A stretch of 64,000 nucleotides of DNA, from positions 1 through 64,000 of the forward strand of contig CAINED010000049.1 in the NCBI GenBank assembly GCA_903847605.1, read 5' to 3'. The notes beneath the pieces were generated by a model, which did no database searches, was not told the origin of the DNA, and was given only the letters and a program-made list of their open reading frames with translations. Of the stretch, positions 37,046-47,164 are shown in pieces. Position numbers and translations under genes: made by a program. This DNA comes from an uncultured Hyphomicrobiales bacterium (GTDB taxonomy: Bacteria > Pseudomonadota > Alphaproteobacteria > Rhizobiales > Beijerinckiaceae). How positions within the stretch are numbered: the stretch's first letter is position 1; each line of letters begins with the position of its first letter.

Positions 37046-38170
37046 ATGAACAATGATTTTTACGAGACTTTGGGGGTTTCGAAGACGGCCGACGATGCGG
37101 CCCTGAAATCCGCCTTCCGCAAGCTCGCGATGCAATATCACCCGGATCGCAATCCCGGCGACAAGGAAGCGGAATCGAAGTTCAAGGACATCAATCAGGC
37201 CTATGAAATCCTGAAGGACCCGCAAAAGCGCGCCGCCTATGACCGCTACGGCCATGCGGCCTTCCAGAACGGCGGCGGGCCGGGCGCAGGCGACGGTTTC
37301 GCCTCCTCGATGGCCGACATTTTCGAAGATCTCTTTGGAAATATGATGGGCGGCGGCCGGCAACGCTCCGGTGGGCGCGAGCGCGGCTCGGACCTGCGCT
37401 ACAATCTCGAAATCACGCTGGAAGAGGCCTTCCACGGCAAGGCCGCCAGCATCAAGGTGCCGACGGCCGTTTCCTGCGAGCCTTGCAGCGGCTCCGGCGC
37501 GAAGCCCGGTTCCAAGCCCAAGACCTGCGCCACCTGCGGCGGGCAGGGGCGCGTGCGCGCCCAGCAGGGGTTCTTCGCCATCGAGCGCACCTGCCATGTC
37601 TGCCAGGGACGCGGCCAGACGATCGACGATCCCTGTCCGACCTGCAAGGGCGCGGGCCGCGTGACGAAAGAGCGCCAGCTTTCGGTCAATATCCCCGCGG
37701 GCGTCGAGGATGGCACGCGTATTCGCCTCGCCGGCGAAGGCGAGGGCGGGTTGCGCGGCGGGCCGGCCGGCGACCTCTACATTTTCCTCAGCGTGAAACC
37801 GCATGCCTTCTTCCAGCGCGATGGCGCTGACCTTTACTGCCGCGTGCCGATCTCGATGGTGCAGGCGTCGCTCGGCGGCGAGTTCTCCCTGCGCGGTCTC
37901 GACGGCACGGAAGTGCGGGTGAAGATTCCCGAGGGCACGCAATCCGGGCGTCAGTTCCGCCTGAAGACGAAGGGTATGCCGGTGCTGCGTTCGCGTAATA
38001 TCGGCGACCTGCATGTGCAGGTCGATGTCGAGACGCCGCAGAATCTCACCAAGCGCCAGCGCGAATTGCTGATGGAATTCGAGAAGGAATCGTCCGGGAA
38101 AACCCACCCGGAATCGAGCGGCTTCTTCTCGAAGATGAAGGATCTGTTCGAGAAGATGAGTGGATCCTGA
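37046..38170 (+). CDS. dnaJ: co-chaperone DnaJ
   Basis: A 374-residue Hsp40. The J domain has YHPDRNPG (HPD motif), followed by a Gly/Phe region, four CxxCxGxG zinc repeats (starting [32 protein letters not shown]) and the C-terminal beta domains. It activates DnaK ATPase and delivers substrates. The region upstream (about 200 bases) has no obvious promoter match, so it may be transcribed with the acyltransferase gene or alone. Confidence 0.99.
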   Translation: MNNDFYETLGVSKTADDAALKSAFRKLAMQYHPDRNPGDKEAESKFKDINQAYEILKDPQKRAAYDRYGHAAFQNGGGPGAGDGFASSMADIFEDLFGNMMGGGRQRSGGRERGSDLRYNLEITLEEAFHGKAASIKVPTAVSCEPCSGSGAKPGSKPKTCATCGGQGRVRAQQGFFAIERTCHVCQGRGQTIDDPCPTCKGAGRVTKERQLSVNIPAGVEDGTRIRLAGEGEGGLRGGPAGDLYIFLSVKPHAFFQRDGADLYCRVPISMVQASLGGEFSLRGLDGTEVRVKIPEGTQSGRQFRLKTKGMPVLRSRNIGDLHVQVDVETPQNLTKRQRELLMEFEKESSGKTHPESSGFFSKMKDLFEKMSGS

Positions 38171-38176
38171 GGCCGC

Positions 38177-38659
38177 TCACAGCGCCCTGAACATCACGAA
38201 AGCGTCGACATAGCCTTCGCCCGGATGCGCGAACGCGCCCGGCAGCGTGCCGACGATATCAAAGCCCATGCGCTGCCAGAGTTGAACGGCGCGCAAATTC
38301 GTCGAAACGACGCAGTTGAACTGGATGGCGCGAAAACCAAGACGCCGCGCTTCTTCGAGCGAATGCTCGCACATGTGTTTCGCGACGCCGCGTCCTGTCG
38401 CGTCTGATGCTGTGATGTAGCCGCAATTCGCCACATGCGCGCCGCCGCCCTGCTGGTTGGCGCGCAGATAATAGGTGCCGACTATCTTGCCCTCATGCTC
38501 GGCAACAAAGGTATGGCGATCGCCGCCGCACCAATAGGAGAGCGCATCATCGCGGCTCATGTCGCGTGGCAGCGCATAGGTTTCGCCGGCGCGGATAACA
38601 GGTTCCATGATGCGCCAGATGGGGCCAGCGTCGGTGTCGGTTGCTCGTCTGATGTGCAT
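38177..38659 (-). CDS. GNAT-family N-acetyltransferase
   Basis: A 160-residue acetyltransferase with the acetyl-CoA loop YITASDATGRGVAKHMCEHSLEEA (motif A, Q/RxxGxG/A-like as ATGRGVA) and typical last strand RAVQLWQRMGFDIVGTLP. The start IRRATDTDAGPIWRI resembles phosphinothricin- or ribosomal-type GNATs; the substrate is unknown. It begins five bases after the stop of the amidohydrolase, so they form a two-gene operon, perhaps by function. An ATG far upstream at 38806 is inside the amidohydrolase gene and was not used. Confidence 0.88.
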   Translation of the reverse strand: MHIRRATDTDAGPIWRIMEPVIRAGETYALPRDMSRDDALSYWCGGDRHTFVAEHEGKIVGTYYLRANQQGGGAHVANCGYITASDATGRGVAKHMCEHSLEEARRLGFRAIQFNCVVSTNLRAVQLWQRMGFDIVGTLPGAFAHPGEGYVDAFVMFRAL

Positions 38660-38664
38660 GTGGC

Positions 38665-39672
38665 TCAGGTGAATTTCGCCAGCCTCGGAAACAGTTTTAG
38701 CGCGTTTCCGCGTGCAACGGCATCGCGTTCCGCCTGAGAGAATCCCGGCACGTCGGCGAATTTCTCGATGCCGTCGGCGACGAAATTCTCGTAGGCATAG
38801 GGCCAATCGCTGCCGAACAGAATACGGTCCTTGTCGGCGATTTCAGCGAGCGCGCCGACAGCGCCGCGATCGGGCGCAAGCGCGACATCATACCAGAAGC
38901 GTCCGAGCAGCTTGCGCACGAGATCGGGCGACAGAGCAGGATGTTTGTCGATGAGCGGCGTGCGGAAATTCTCGCGCAGAAAGCTCTCGCTCGCCGGCGG
39001 CTGCGCAAGCTGCCAGGCCGCAATCGAGGAAATGCGCCAGGCGAGGAATGGCAACGCGCCACCCGCATGAGAGAGGATGAAATTGATTCGGGGATAGCGG
39101 TCTAGGATATCGGCGAAAATCATGTTCGTTGCACAGCGCGTCGTATCGAAGGGATATTCGAGCATGAAATTGGGCACGCCCAGTTGTACCAGTTTTGTCG
39201 AGGGATGGACGGCAGGATGAATGTGAACGGCTGCGCCGTGCTCGTTCAGGACTTCCATCAGCGGATCGTAATGTTTGTCGCCCAGATATTTGCCGCCGTA
39301 GCCGGTGAGGAGACCTATGCCGTCGAGCTTCAGCACTTCGAGCGCATGGATGGCTTCAGCACAGGCAAGTTCGACATTGGGAAGCGGCAGCGTCGCGAAG
39401 GCGCCGATGCGCGGATGCTTCGCGGCAATTTCGGCGGCTTCCTCGTTGCAGCGGCGCGCGACTTCTTTCGTTTTCGCATCATCGCCGAGATGAGTGCCGG
39501 GCACGGAGAGCGAGGTGACGCCAGCAGCGATGCCGTGCCTGTCCATCATGACAAGCGCCAGGGACGGGCTCCATTCGGGAATGCGCACCGTGCTGCCGAG
39601 CGCGGAGTCGCGCAGGAACTTCGCATAGGACGTCGGCATGGAATGGACGTGAACGTCGATTCGTCCGCTCAT
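38665..39672 (-). CDS. amidohydrolase-superfamily protein, ACMSD-like decarboxylase/hydrolase
   Basis: A 335-residue TIM-barrel metal enzyme. The metal ligands begin with H-x-H in IDVHVHSMPTS; further His in IHPAVHPS and ILSHAGGALPFLAWRI; and Asp in ILFGSDWPYAYE. This is the pattern of 2-amino-3-carboxymuconate semialdehyde decarboxylase and aromatic-acid decarboxylases (for example of gamma-resorcylate). The start codon has a perfect AAGGAGG site five bases before it. It is divergent from a second amidohydrolase, 119 bases away. Confidence 0.85.
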   Translation of the reverse strand: MSGRIDVHVHSMPTSYAKFLRDSALGSTVRIPEWSPSLALVMMDRHGIAAGVTSLSVPGTHLGDDAKTKEVARRCNEEAAEIAAKHPRIGAFATLPLPNVELACAEAIHALEVLKLDGIGLLTGYGGKYLGDKHYDPLMEVLNEHGAAVHIHPAVHPSTKLVQLGVPNFMLEYPFDTTRCATNMIFADILDRYPRINFILSHAGGALPFLAWRISSIAAWQLAQPPASESFLRENFRTPLIDKHPALSPDLVRKLLGRFWYDVALAPDRGAVGALAEIADKDRILFGSDWPYAYENFVADGIEKFADVPGFSQAERDAVARGNALKLFPRLAKFT

Positions 39673-39695
39673 GGTTTCCTCCTTTTGGTTTTCGT

Positions 39696-39741
39696 CTGAC
39701 GGCGCAGTCCGGGAAAGCGGTGGCCAGCCGCTCTGCGTCAG
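39696..39741. promoter_or_regulatory. nested dyads between the divergent amidohydrolase genes
   Basis: CTGACGgcGCAG at 39696-39707 faces CTGCGTCAG at 39733-39741, and AGCGG/CCGCT arms (39716-39732) flank a TGGCCA core. This is a possible operator for both genes; the symmetry is imperfect, so it remains a candidate. Confidence 0.3.
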
Positions 39742-39791
39742 TGTAGCCTCATTGCAAAGCCATTCAATTGGCGAAATTCGGGGAGACAAAC

Positions 39792-41093
39792 ATGTCGCTC
39801 GTCTTCGTTGAGCCGGCCGATCGCGAACGCGACATCGACGCCGGGCTGATCCGCCAGATCAAATCGGTGATCGCCATCGACGACCACGCTCATCCGCTGC
39901 CGCTCGGCCTTGAGCCAAAGGGCGATCTGGAAAAGCCGATAAACCCCTACGATTGCTCGTTGCCTGCGCGCATGCGGCCGACCAATCCCGAATATCTCGA
40001 CGCATGGGCCGACCTCTGGGGTTACGAGCATCGCGACTGGGATCTGCCGCATTTGCAGCAACTCATCACGCGCAAGGAAACGATGGTGGCCGAACACGGC
40101 GCACTGCATAACGTGTGGGTGCTCGACAAACTGAAGATGAGCCAGATGATCGCGGTCGCCTATGGACCATCTGCGTCCGAGCCCGCGCCGCGATTTCGCT
40201 GGATCGCCTTTTCCGACTGGTTCCTGTGGCCGTTCGATTGCGAGCCCAGGAACGATTCTCCGCTCATCAATGTCTTCCGCGCGCAGATCAAGCAGAAATG
40301 CGGCATGTTCAGCGATGGCGAGTTGCCGCCAACACTCGACGGCTTCATCGAAAAGATCGTGATGCGGACGCTCGATCTCTATGCAGAGCAGGGCTCTGTC
40401 GGCATCAAGTTCCAGACGCCCTATTACCGGCCGATTTCATTTCTCGATCCCTCGAAGGCGGAGGCCGCGAGCCTCTACGACAAGGGCATTCGCGATGGCA
40501 GGCTCGCGACTGTCGATCACAAGGCGCTGCAGGACTATATTTTCCACGTGTTGATGGACGAGGCGGGTCGTCGCGATTTTGTCGTGCAGATGCATACGGG
40601 CATCGGTGTGAAGCCCTATTTCGATATTGCCGGCAGCAATCCCATGTTGATGGAGCCTGTGTTTCACAAGGCGCGCAACACGAAATTCCTGTTGCTGCAC
40701 GGCGGCTATCCCTACGACAAGGAAACGACGTGCCTGCTGGCGCATGACAATGTGTTCACGGATTTTTCCTGCGCGAATATCTATCACCACTCGCGGGCTC
40801 TCGCCGCGCGCATCCGCGACGCGCTCGAGTGGTATCCGGAAAAGATCATGTACGGGACCGACGCCTATTCGGACCGGTCCATCGGCATGCTCGGCGGTAT
40901 GCCGGTGCGGCCCAATCCGCTCTCGGGCTGGGAAGAGAAAGCGTGGCTGATGGATCGCACGGGTCGGGAGGCGGTGGGCATTGCGTTGACCGCCATGCAT
41001 CGCGACGGGGTGATCGACGCCGCGCGTGCGGAAAACCTGATGCAATCCGTGATGGCCGGCAATGCGGCGACGCTTTACCGGCTGAAAGCCTGA
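39792..41093 (+). CDS. amidohydrolase-family protein (FluG-like/uronate isomerase-like)
   Basis: A 433-residue TIM-barrel hydrolase. Metal-site features are IAIDDHAHPLPL (H-x-H), VQMHTGIGV, FLLLHGGYPYDKE and MYGTDAYSDR. It is longer than the ACMSD-like neighbour and belongs to the COG2159-related group that contains the amidohydrolase half of FluG and glutamate-like hydrolases. Substrate unknown; divergence from the ACMSD-like gene suggests a shared compound. GGGAGA lies before ATG 39792. mutS follows after 84 bases. Confidence 0.8.
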   Translation: MSLVFVEPADRERDIDAGLIRQIKSVIAIDDHAHPLPLGLEPKGDLEKPINPYDCSLPARMRPTNPEYLDAWADLWGYEHRDWDLPHLQQLITRKETMVAEHGALHNVWVLDKLKMSQMIAVAYGPSASEPAPRFRWIAFSDWFLWPFDCEPRNDSPLINVFRAQIKQKCGMFSDGELPPTLDGFIEKIVMRTLDLYAEQGSVGIKFQTPYYRPISFLDPSKAEAASLYDKGIRDGRLATVDHKALQDYIFHVLMDEAGRRDFVVQMHTGIGVKPYFDIAGSNPMLMEPVFHKARNTKFLLLHGGYPYDKETTCLLAHDNVFTDFSCANIYHHSRALAARIRDALEWYPEKIMYGTDAYSDRSIGMLGGMPVRPNPLSGWEEKAWLMDRTGREAVGIALTAMHRDGVIDAARAENLMQSVMAGNAATLYRLKA

Positions 41094-41177
41094 TCCAACC
41101 GCAAATCGCTTGGGGAAAGCGCGCCACGGGGTGGCTCCGCCCGTGCGCCACTGGGCGTGTTTTGCTAACCTGCCGCG

Positions 41178-43982
41178 ATGTCAGATGCTTCCGAGACTGC
41201 CGACGAAGAGACGCCGCAGGCGGCCTATGCGCCGCCCGAACAGGGCGTTACGAAGGCGGATGCTGGGAAGCGCGCCGCCGCCAAGACTGCGGAGCGCGTG
41301 ACGCCGAATAGCGCGGAGCGCGTCACGCCCATGATGACGCAATATCTTGAGATCAAGGCGGCCAATCCAGATTGCCTCCTGTTCTACCGGATGGGCGATT
41401 TCTACGAGCTCTTTTTCGGGGATGCGGAAACGGCGAGCCGCGCGCTCGGCATCGTGCTGACGAAACGCGGCAAGCATCAGGGCGACGATATTCCGATGTG
41501 TGGCGTGCCTGTTGAGCGCGCTGACGATTATCTGCAGCGGCTGATCGCACTCGGCCATCGCGTCGCGGTTTGCGAACAGACCGAAGATCCGGCGGAAGCG
41601 CGCAAGCGCGGTCCGAAGTCGGTCGTGCGCCGCGATGTCGTGCGGCTCGTGACGCCAGGCACGATCACCGAAGAACGCCTGCTCGATCCCGGCCGCGCCA
41701 ACACTCTGCTTGCGATCAACCGCGTACGCGTCAGCGACAGTGACTGGGGCTATGGTCTTGCCGCCGTCGATATTTCGACCGGCGCTTTCGCCGTCGCCGA
41801 GACGGATGCGCAGACGCTCGGCGCCAGCATCGCGCGCTTCGATCCATCGGAAATCATCGTCACTGTTGCGATTGCCGACGATAGCGATGCGATGCGCGTC
41901 GTCGAGGATTTCGGTGTCGCCATCATGCCTGTGGCCCGCGACAGCGGCGATGGCGGCGCGGATCGCAAGATCGAGGAATTCTTCGGCGTCGCGACATTCG
42001 AAGGCTTCGGACAGTTGTCGCGCGCCGAGCGTGCCGCGGCTGCGCTTGCTATCGTCTATATCGAGCGCACCCAAATCGGCGTGCGTCCGCCGCTCGCTTT
42101 CCCGCAACGGCTGGGACGCGGCGGCGCGATGGAGATTGACGCGGCGACGCGCGCCAATCTCGAACTGACGCGCACCTTGTCGGGTCAGCGCGAGGGATCG
42201 CTGGCCGCGACCATCGATATGACGGTGACGCCTGCAGGCAGCCGCCTTCTGGTCGAGCGCCTTGCTGCGCCGCTGATGAATCCGGAGGACATTTTTGCGC
42301 GTCTCGATGCGGTGGCGTTTTTCCTCGAGCGCGCCTTTCTGCGCGAGGATTTGCGCAAAATGCTGAAGTCCGCGCCGGATTTTGCACGCGCGCTGTCACG
42401 CCTCGCCCTGCAGCGCGGCGGCCCGCGGGACCTCGCAGCAATGCGCGAGGGTTTGCGCATATCGGCGGAAGTTCGCGCTTATTTGCAGGCAGAACTGGAC
42501 TTGCCGCAGGAGCTTGCCGATGCAGTGGCTTGGCTGGCCGACCTCGATAACGGTTTGCAGCGGGAACTCGAACAATCGCTCGCAGACGAGTTGTCGCTGA
42601 ACAAGCGCGACGGCGGTTTCGTTCGCGCGGGTTTCGATGGAACGCTCGACGAATTGCGCGCCCTGCGCGACGAGAGCCGGCGCGTGATCGCCTCGTTGCA
42701 GGCGAATTATTGCGAGACAGCCGAAACGAAACAGCTGAAGATCAAGCACAATAATTTTCTCGGCTATTTTCTGGAAGTGCCGCAAGCCCAGGGTGAGAAG
42801 CTGTTGCGGCCGCCCTTCAACGCGACGTTCATTCACCGCCAAACCATGGCCGGCGCCATGCGTTTTTCCACGACGGAACTCGCCGAACTCGAAACGAAGA
42901 TTGCATCTGCCGCGGATCGTGCGCTGGCGCTCGAACTGTCCATTTTCGACGACCTTTTCGCGCGCGTGCTGGCGCAATCCGACGCCATCAAGACGGCGGC
43001 GCAGGCGCTTGCCGTCGTCGATGTTTCCTCTGCGCTGGCGGAACTGGCGCAACTACGCAACTGGACGCGGCCGCAGGTCGATCAGTCGCTCGCTTTTGTC
43101 ATCGAAGGCGGACGTCATCCCGTGGTGGAGGCGGCGCTCGCCAAACGCGGCGACGCTTTCGTCGCCAACGACTGCACGCTGGGCGACGCCAACAAGGAGG
43201 CCGGCCTCATAGCCGTCGTCACCGGCCCCAACATGGCCGGCAAATCGACCTATCTGCGGCAGAACGCGCTGATCGCCATCCTAGCTCAGGCCGGCGCTTA
43301 TGTGCCGGCGGCGCGCGCGCATATCGGCGTCGTCGACAGACTGTTCTCGCGCGTCGGCGCTGCTGACGATCTTGCGCGCGGCCGCTCGACCTTCATGGTC
43401 GAAATGGTCGAGACCGCGGCCATCCTGAACCAAGCCAGCGTGCGCTCGCTCGTCATTCTCGACGAGATCGGCAGGGGCACGGCGACTTTTGATGGTCTTT
43501 CGATTGCCTGGGCTACGATGGAACATCTGCACGAGAGAAATCGCTCGCGCGCATTGTTCGCGACGCATTTTCACGAACTCACGCAGCTTTCGAAAAAGCT
43601 GCCGCGTCTCGTCAATCTCACCATGCGCGTGACTGACTGGAAGGGCGAGGTGATCTTCCTACACGAGGTGATGCTCGGCGCAGCCGATCGCTCCTACGGC
43701 ATTCAGGTTGCGCGGCTCGCGGGCCTGCCCGGAGAAGTCGTCGCGCGTGCGCAGATTTTGCTTGCGGAACTCGAGGCAAGCGAGCGCAACCGTCCCGTCG
43801 AGCGCCTCATCGACGATCTGCCGCTGTTTGCAGCCGCGCGGCCGGCGCTGCCGCCCGCAACGGCCTCTCGGGACGATGAAATGCGAGCCGCGGTAGTCGC
43901 TCTCGACCCGGATGCGCTTTCGCCACGCGAGGCGCTGGATGCGCTCTATCAGCTCAAGAAACTGGCCGCGACCGCCAAATAG
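41178..43982 (+). CDS. mutS: DNA mismatch repair protein MutS
   Basis: A 934-residue mismatch sensor. The mismatch-binding domain has [11 protein letters not shown] (Phe-x-Glu wedge), the core and lever domains follow, and the ATPase domain has Walker [10 protein letters not shown] (K689), the signature [15 protein letters not shown] and [15 protein letters not shown]. It is longer at the N-terminus by about 50 residues (Ala/Glu-rich), as in many rhizobial MutS proteins. MutL is not in the window. It converges with nothing; a retropepsin-like gene follows after about 160 bases. Confidence 0.99.
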   Translation: MSDASETADEETPQAAYAPPEQGVTKADAGKRAAAKTAERVTPNSAERVTPMMTQYLEIKAANPDCLLFYRMGDFYELFFGDAETASRALGIVLTKRGKHQGDDIPMCGVPVERADDYLQRLIALGHRVAVCEQTEDPAEARKRGPKSVVRRDVVRLVTPGTITEERLLDPGRANTLLAINRVRVSDSDWGYGLAAVDISTGAFAVAETDAQTLGASIARFDPSEIIVTVAIADDSDAMRVVEDFGVAIMPVARDSGDGGADRKIEEFFGVATFEGFGQLSRAERAAAALAIVYIERTQIGVRPPLAFPQRLGRGGAMEIDAATRANLELTRTLSGQREGSLAATIDMTVTPAGSRLLVERLAAPLMNPEDIFARLDAVAFFLERAFLREDLRKMLKSAPDFARALSRLALQRGGPRDLAAMREGLRISAEVRAYLQAELDLPQELADAVAWLADLDNGLQRELEQSLADELSLNKRDGGFVRAGFDGTLDELRALRDESRRVIASLQANYCETAETKQLKIKHNNFLGYFLEVPQAQGEKLLRPPFNATFIHRQTMAGAMRFSTTELAELETKIASAADRALALELSIFDDLFARVLAQSDAIKTAAQALAVVDVSSALAELAQLRNWTRPQVDQSLAFVIEGGRHPVVEAALAKRGDAFVANDCTLGDANKEAGLIAVVTGPNMAGKSTYLRQNALIAILAQAGAYVPAARAHIGVVDRLFSRVGAADDLARGRSTFMVEMVETAAILNQASVRSLVILDEIGRGTATFDGLSIAWATMEHLHERNRSRALFATHFHELTQLSKKLPRLVNLTMRVTDWKGEVIFLHEVMLGAADRSYGIQVARLAGLPGEVVARAQILLAELEASERNRPVERLIDDLPLFAAARPALPPATASRDDEMRAAVVALDPDALSPREALDALYQLKKLAATAK

Positions 43983-44144
43983 TATGCGATTGAAACTGCT
44001 CGGTTGTTATTCATTAACCGCCGCAGCCTCAATTCCCGGAAGTATTTGCTTCAATTTGCGATTTTAAGCGGCTGGAAACTCGCGTGCTGGCACGGTGTTT
44101 CGGCAAGCCGGATGCCATCCGGTGGAAGACTTTTACGGCCGGAC

Positions 44145-44738
44145 ATGAGCGCGAATCCGATCAAAATGTTTGCCTTCGTCGGTCTTGCAGCCATGATTGG
44201 CGCGGGAATTCTCAGCCAATCCCTCGACGACGCGCCAGTCCGGCAAAGCGCTTCGCAAGGCGGGGGCTGGTTGCAAGGCCTGATTGGGGGCGAACAGCGC
44301 CCGAGCCCCGCGCCCGTGGCCGCCCGCGCTGCCCCGCAGGAACCTGCGCAGAAGCGTTCGTCGGGTTTCGGCAATGTGGTGCTCAGCCCGGACCGTGGCG
44401 GACAATATCGAGCGCTCGTCGAAATCGATGGACAGACGATTCCCATGCTGGTGGATACGGGCGCAACGGTCGTCGCGTTGCGCCACGAGGATGCGGCCAT
44501 GCTCGGCATCAATCCCGCGCCAAGCGATTATGTCGTGCCGATTTCGACGGCCAACGGCGAATTGCGCGCCGCGCCGGCGCGACTGCGCGAAGCGCGGCTG
44601 GAAAATATTATTGTCCCGGATGTGCGCGCCGTGGTTCTGCCGCAGGGTGCGCTTGCCCAGAGCCTGCTCGGCATGAGCTTTATGAGCAAGCTGTCTGGCT
44701 TCGAGATCGCGGCCGGGCAACTCGTGATGAAGCCGTGA
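44145..44738 (+). CDS. TIGR02281-family retropepsin-like aspartic protease
   Basis: A 197-residue membrane-anchored protein: an N-terminal helix (MFAFVGLAAMIGAGILS), a Pro/Ala linker, and a single aspartic-protease half like retropepsins. The catalytic triplet is D104-T-G in MLVDTGATVVALR, and the segment LLGMSFMSKLSGFE is family-typical. Such proteins (clan AA) should act as homodimers in the periplasm; the substrate is unknown. ATG 44145 is selected because it starts at the hydrophobic helix; an earlier in-frame ATG at 44004 adds 47 residues. Confidence 0.88.
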   Translation: MSANPIKMFAFVGLAAMIGAGILSQSLDDAPVRQSASQGGGWLQGLIGGEQRPSPAPVAARAAPQEPAQKRSSGFGNVVLSPDRGGQYRALVEIDGQTIPMLVDTGATVVALRHEDAAMLGINPAPSDYVVPISTANGELRAAPARLREARLENIIVPDVRAVVLPQGALAQSLLGMSFMSKLSGFEIAAGQLVMKP

Positions 44739-44851
44739 TGCAGGCGCGTGTTCGCCTGTTCATCTGCTAGCCACTTTTATCGCGTTAGATAAACGTCAGG
44801 TCGCGCGAATCGCGCGCATGCGTTTCTGTCCTTCTTCTCGGAAAATCTTCC

Positions 44852-46351
44852 ATGTATCCCAAGCCAGCCGCCGAACTGACGCCCAATACCTATGCCTACG
44901 AGTCGAGCCCGATGGTGAAGGCCACCGGCTTTCGCGAATATGACGCGCGCTGGCTGTTCGGGAAGGAAATCAACCTGATGGGCGTGCAGGCTCTGGGGCT
45001 TGGGCTCGGAACGCTGTTGCACGAAATGGGTGTGAAACCGGAACTCGCGACCGGCCACGATTACCGCTCCTATTCGGCCTCGATCAAATATGCGCTAGTG
45101 ACGGGCCTGATGGCGGCCGGCGTGAAGGTGCACGATATCGGTCTTTGTCTTTCGCCGATGGCCTATTTTGCGCAGTTCGAACTCGACGTGCCCGCCGTCG
45201 CGATGGTGACGGCGTCGCATAACGACAACGGCTGGACAGGCGTGAAAATGGGCGCGCAGCGCCCTGTGACGTTCGGACCCGACGAAATGGGCCGCTTGCG
45301 CGACATCGTACTCGAAGGCCGTTTCCGCTATGGCGATGGCGGCTCCTACCGCTTCGTCGAGAATTTTCCGGCGCGCTATATCGGCGACCTCACCAATCGG
45401 CCAAAGATCGGTCGCAAGCTTAAAGTCGTCGCGGCCTGCGGCAATGGGACGGCAGGAGCCTTTGCGCCGCAAGTGCTCGAAGCTTTGGGCTGCGAGGTGA
45501 TCCCGCTCGACGCGGAACTCGACTATAATTTTCCGCGCTACAACCCCAATCCCGAAGACATGAAGATGCTTCATGCCATGGCCGACAAGGTGCGCGAGAC
45601 AGGCGCCGATTTAGGCCTGGGCTTCGATGGCGACGGCGACCGCTGCGGTGTTGTCGACAATCACGGCGAGGAAATTTTCGCCGACAAGATTGGTGTGATG
45701 CTGGCGCGCGATCTGTCGAAAATCCACAAAAATCCGACTTTCGTAGTCGACGTGAAGTCGACCGGTCTTTTCGCGACCGATCCCGTGTTGCGCGAGCGCG
45801 GCGTGAAAGCCGATTACTGGAAGACGGGCCATTCCTATATCAAGCGGCGCGTGACGGATCTGAAGGCGCTGGCGGGCTTCGAAAAGTCCGGCCACTTCTT
45901 CTTCAATACGCCTATCGGCCGCGGCTACGACGATGGCATCCTGACGGCGATCCATGTGATCGACATGCTCGATCGCAATCCCGGCAAGTTGATGTCCGAT
46001 CTCTACAAGGAATTGCCGAAGACGTGGGGCTCGCCGACCATGGCCCCGCATTGCGCCGACGAAATTAAGTATGGCGTCGTCGATATCGTCACGAAGCGCA
46101 TTCAGGACATGGTGGCGCGCGGCGAAAAGATCATCGGGCAGAAGGTCACGGATATCGTCACTGTAAATGGCGTGCGTGTGATGGTGGAAGACGGCACCTG
46201 GGGGCTTGTGCGCGCATCTTCGAACAAGCCGGAACTGGTGGTCGTCGTCGAAAGTCCTGCGTCCGAAGCCAATATGCGCGCGATGTTCAAGGCGGTCGAT
46301 TCGATCATCCGTGAGAACAAAGATGTGGGCGACTACAATCAGACGATCTGA
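44852..46351 (+). CDS. phosphomannomutase/phosphoglucomutase
   Basis: A 499-residue alpha-D-phosphohexomutase that exchanges phosphate between C1 and C6 of mannose or glucose for nucleotide-sugar synthesis. The phosphoserine loop is VTASHNDNGW (S122), the magnesium loop is GFDGDGDRCG, and the sugar-specificity loop is FEKSGHFFF (the E-x-S-G-H type, usual in bifunctional AlgC-like enzymes). The last domain binds phosphate with VRASSNKPELVV. ATG 44852 starts the family N-terminus. A bidirectional terminator closes the gene and faces the Tad locus. Confidence 0.94.
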   Translation: MYPKPAAELTPNTYAYESSPMVKATGFREYDARWLFGKEINLMGVQALGLGLGTLLHEMGVKPELATGHDYRSYSASIKYALVTGLMAAGVKVHDIGLCLSPMAYFAQFELDVPAVAMVTASHNDNGWTGVKMGAQRPVTFGPDEMGRLRDIVLEGRFRYGDGGSYRFVENFPARYIGDLTNRPKIGRKLKVVAACGNGTAGAFAPQVLEALGCEVIPLDAELDYNFPRYNPNPEDMKMLHAMADKVRETGADLGLGFDGDGDRCGVVDNHGEEIFADKIGVMLARDLSKIHKNPTFVVDVKSTGLFATDPVLRERGVKADYWKTGHSYIKRRVTDLKALAGFEKSGHFFFNTPIGRGYDDGILTAIHVIDMLDRNPGKLMSDLYKELPKTWGSPTMAPHCADEIKYGVVDIVTKRIQDMVARGEKIIGQKVTDIVTVNGVRVMVEDGTWGLVRASSNKPELVVVVESPASEANMRAMFKAVDSIIRENKDVGDYNQTI

Positions 46352-46369
46352 AATCGAAGTTCACGAATG

Positions 46370-46398
46370 AAAAGGCCGGGCGCAACGCCCGGCCTTTT
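46370..46398. terminator. bidirectional rho-independent terminator
   Basis: Stem AAGGCCGGGCG / CGCCCGGCCTT with a three-base loop and A/T tails on both sides. It sits between the convergent ends of the phosphomannomutase gene and tadG and can serve both. Confidence 0.85.
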
Positions 46399-46422
46399 GC
46401 TTTGCTGCAATGGCGTGACGCT

Positions 46423-47142
46423 TTACGGGCACTTCGTACGGCCGGTCGGCGGCGTCGTGGAATTGTAAGCGATTTCGGTCTGCGTACGCGGGCGCATGTA
46501 GGCCGTATGCGAAAAATTGATACTGCTCTGCGTCGTGCTCCAGGCGAGCACCGAGCCGCTGAATGGCGGCGTATATTCGTAGGAAACGTCGGCGACGATG
46601 ATGCTGCCGGCGCCGTAAAGGCCTACCGGCATGGTCGTGGATGACGGCGCTGTCGAGTTGGTGACCTGCGTGATTGCAGTGGCGCCGCATGGCCTGGCTG
46701 TGCCCTTGAGCGCGCTGCTGACCGTATAGACTGCCGTCCAGACCGTTTGCGCCGTATAGACGGGCGGCGTCGCCGAGTTCGGTACGAACTTGATGCTGGA
46801 GAAGGACATGCGCAAAGGCGTCGCGTCGTAGGGCGACATGATGGCTGCCGCTGCGGTGAAGATGCTGGTGATCTCGGCATCTGTTATGCCTGATGTCGCT
46901 GTCGTCTGGGCTGTGAGATCGGACAGCGTACGCGCGACGAGCGTCATCTTGCGATTGGCCATCAGGCCGTAGGTCAGTTCCGCCGTGCCGAGATAAAGCA
47001 GCAGCATGAACGGCAGGATGAGCGCGAATTCTACGGCAGCGACGCCTTTCTTGTCTTTGCCCATGCGCGCGAAGCGCCGTAACTGGATGCGCAGGGCAAT
47101 CACTCTGGCGAGACGGGATTTGCGCATGGATTTGAACCGCAT
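46423..47142 (-). CDS. TadE/TadG-family pilus assembly protein (TadG-like)
   Basis: A 239-residue pseudopilin-like protein. A basic N-terminal stretch (MRFKSMRKSRLARV) is followed by the TadE/G signature KKGVAAVEFALILPFMLLLYLGTAEL, with the conserved Glu after a prepilin-like site, then a Ser/Thr-rich periplasmic domain. It contains three cysteines (C178 region and the terminal TKCP). There is no von Willebrand domain. It follows tadE by 22 bases. Two alternative starts (47142 and 47127) lack a good ribosome site. Confidence 0.85.
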   Translation of the reverse strand: MRFKSMRKSRLARVIALRIQLRRFARMGKDKKGVAAVEFALILPFMLLLYLGTAELTYGLMANRKMTLVARTLSDLTAQTTATSGITDAEITSIFTAAAAIMSPYDATPLRMSFSSIKFVPNSATPPVYTAQTVWTAVYTVSSALKGTARPCGATAITQVTNSTAPSSTTMPVGLYGAGSIIVADVSYEYTPPFSGSVLAWSTTQSSINFSHTAYMRPRTQTEIAYNSTTPPTGRTKCP

Positions 47143-47164
47143 GGGAATGTCCGCGAGAGGAGGA

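Noticed and set aside
36746-38107. Open frame of 453 codons antisense to dnaJ
   Set aside because: Lies opposite the conserved DnaJ coding sequence; low complexity and no domain.
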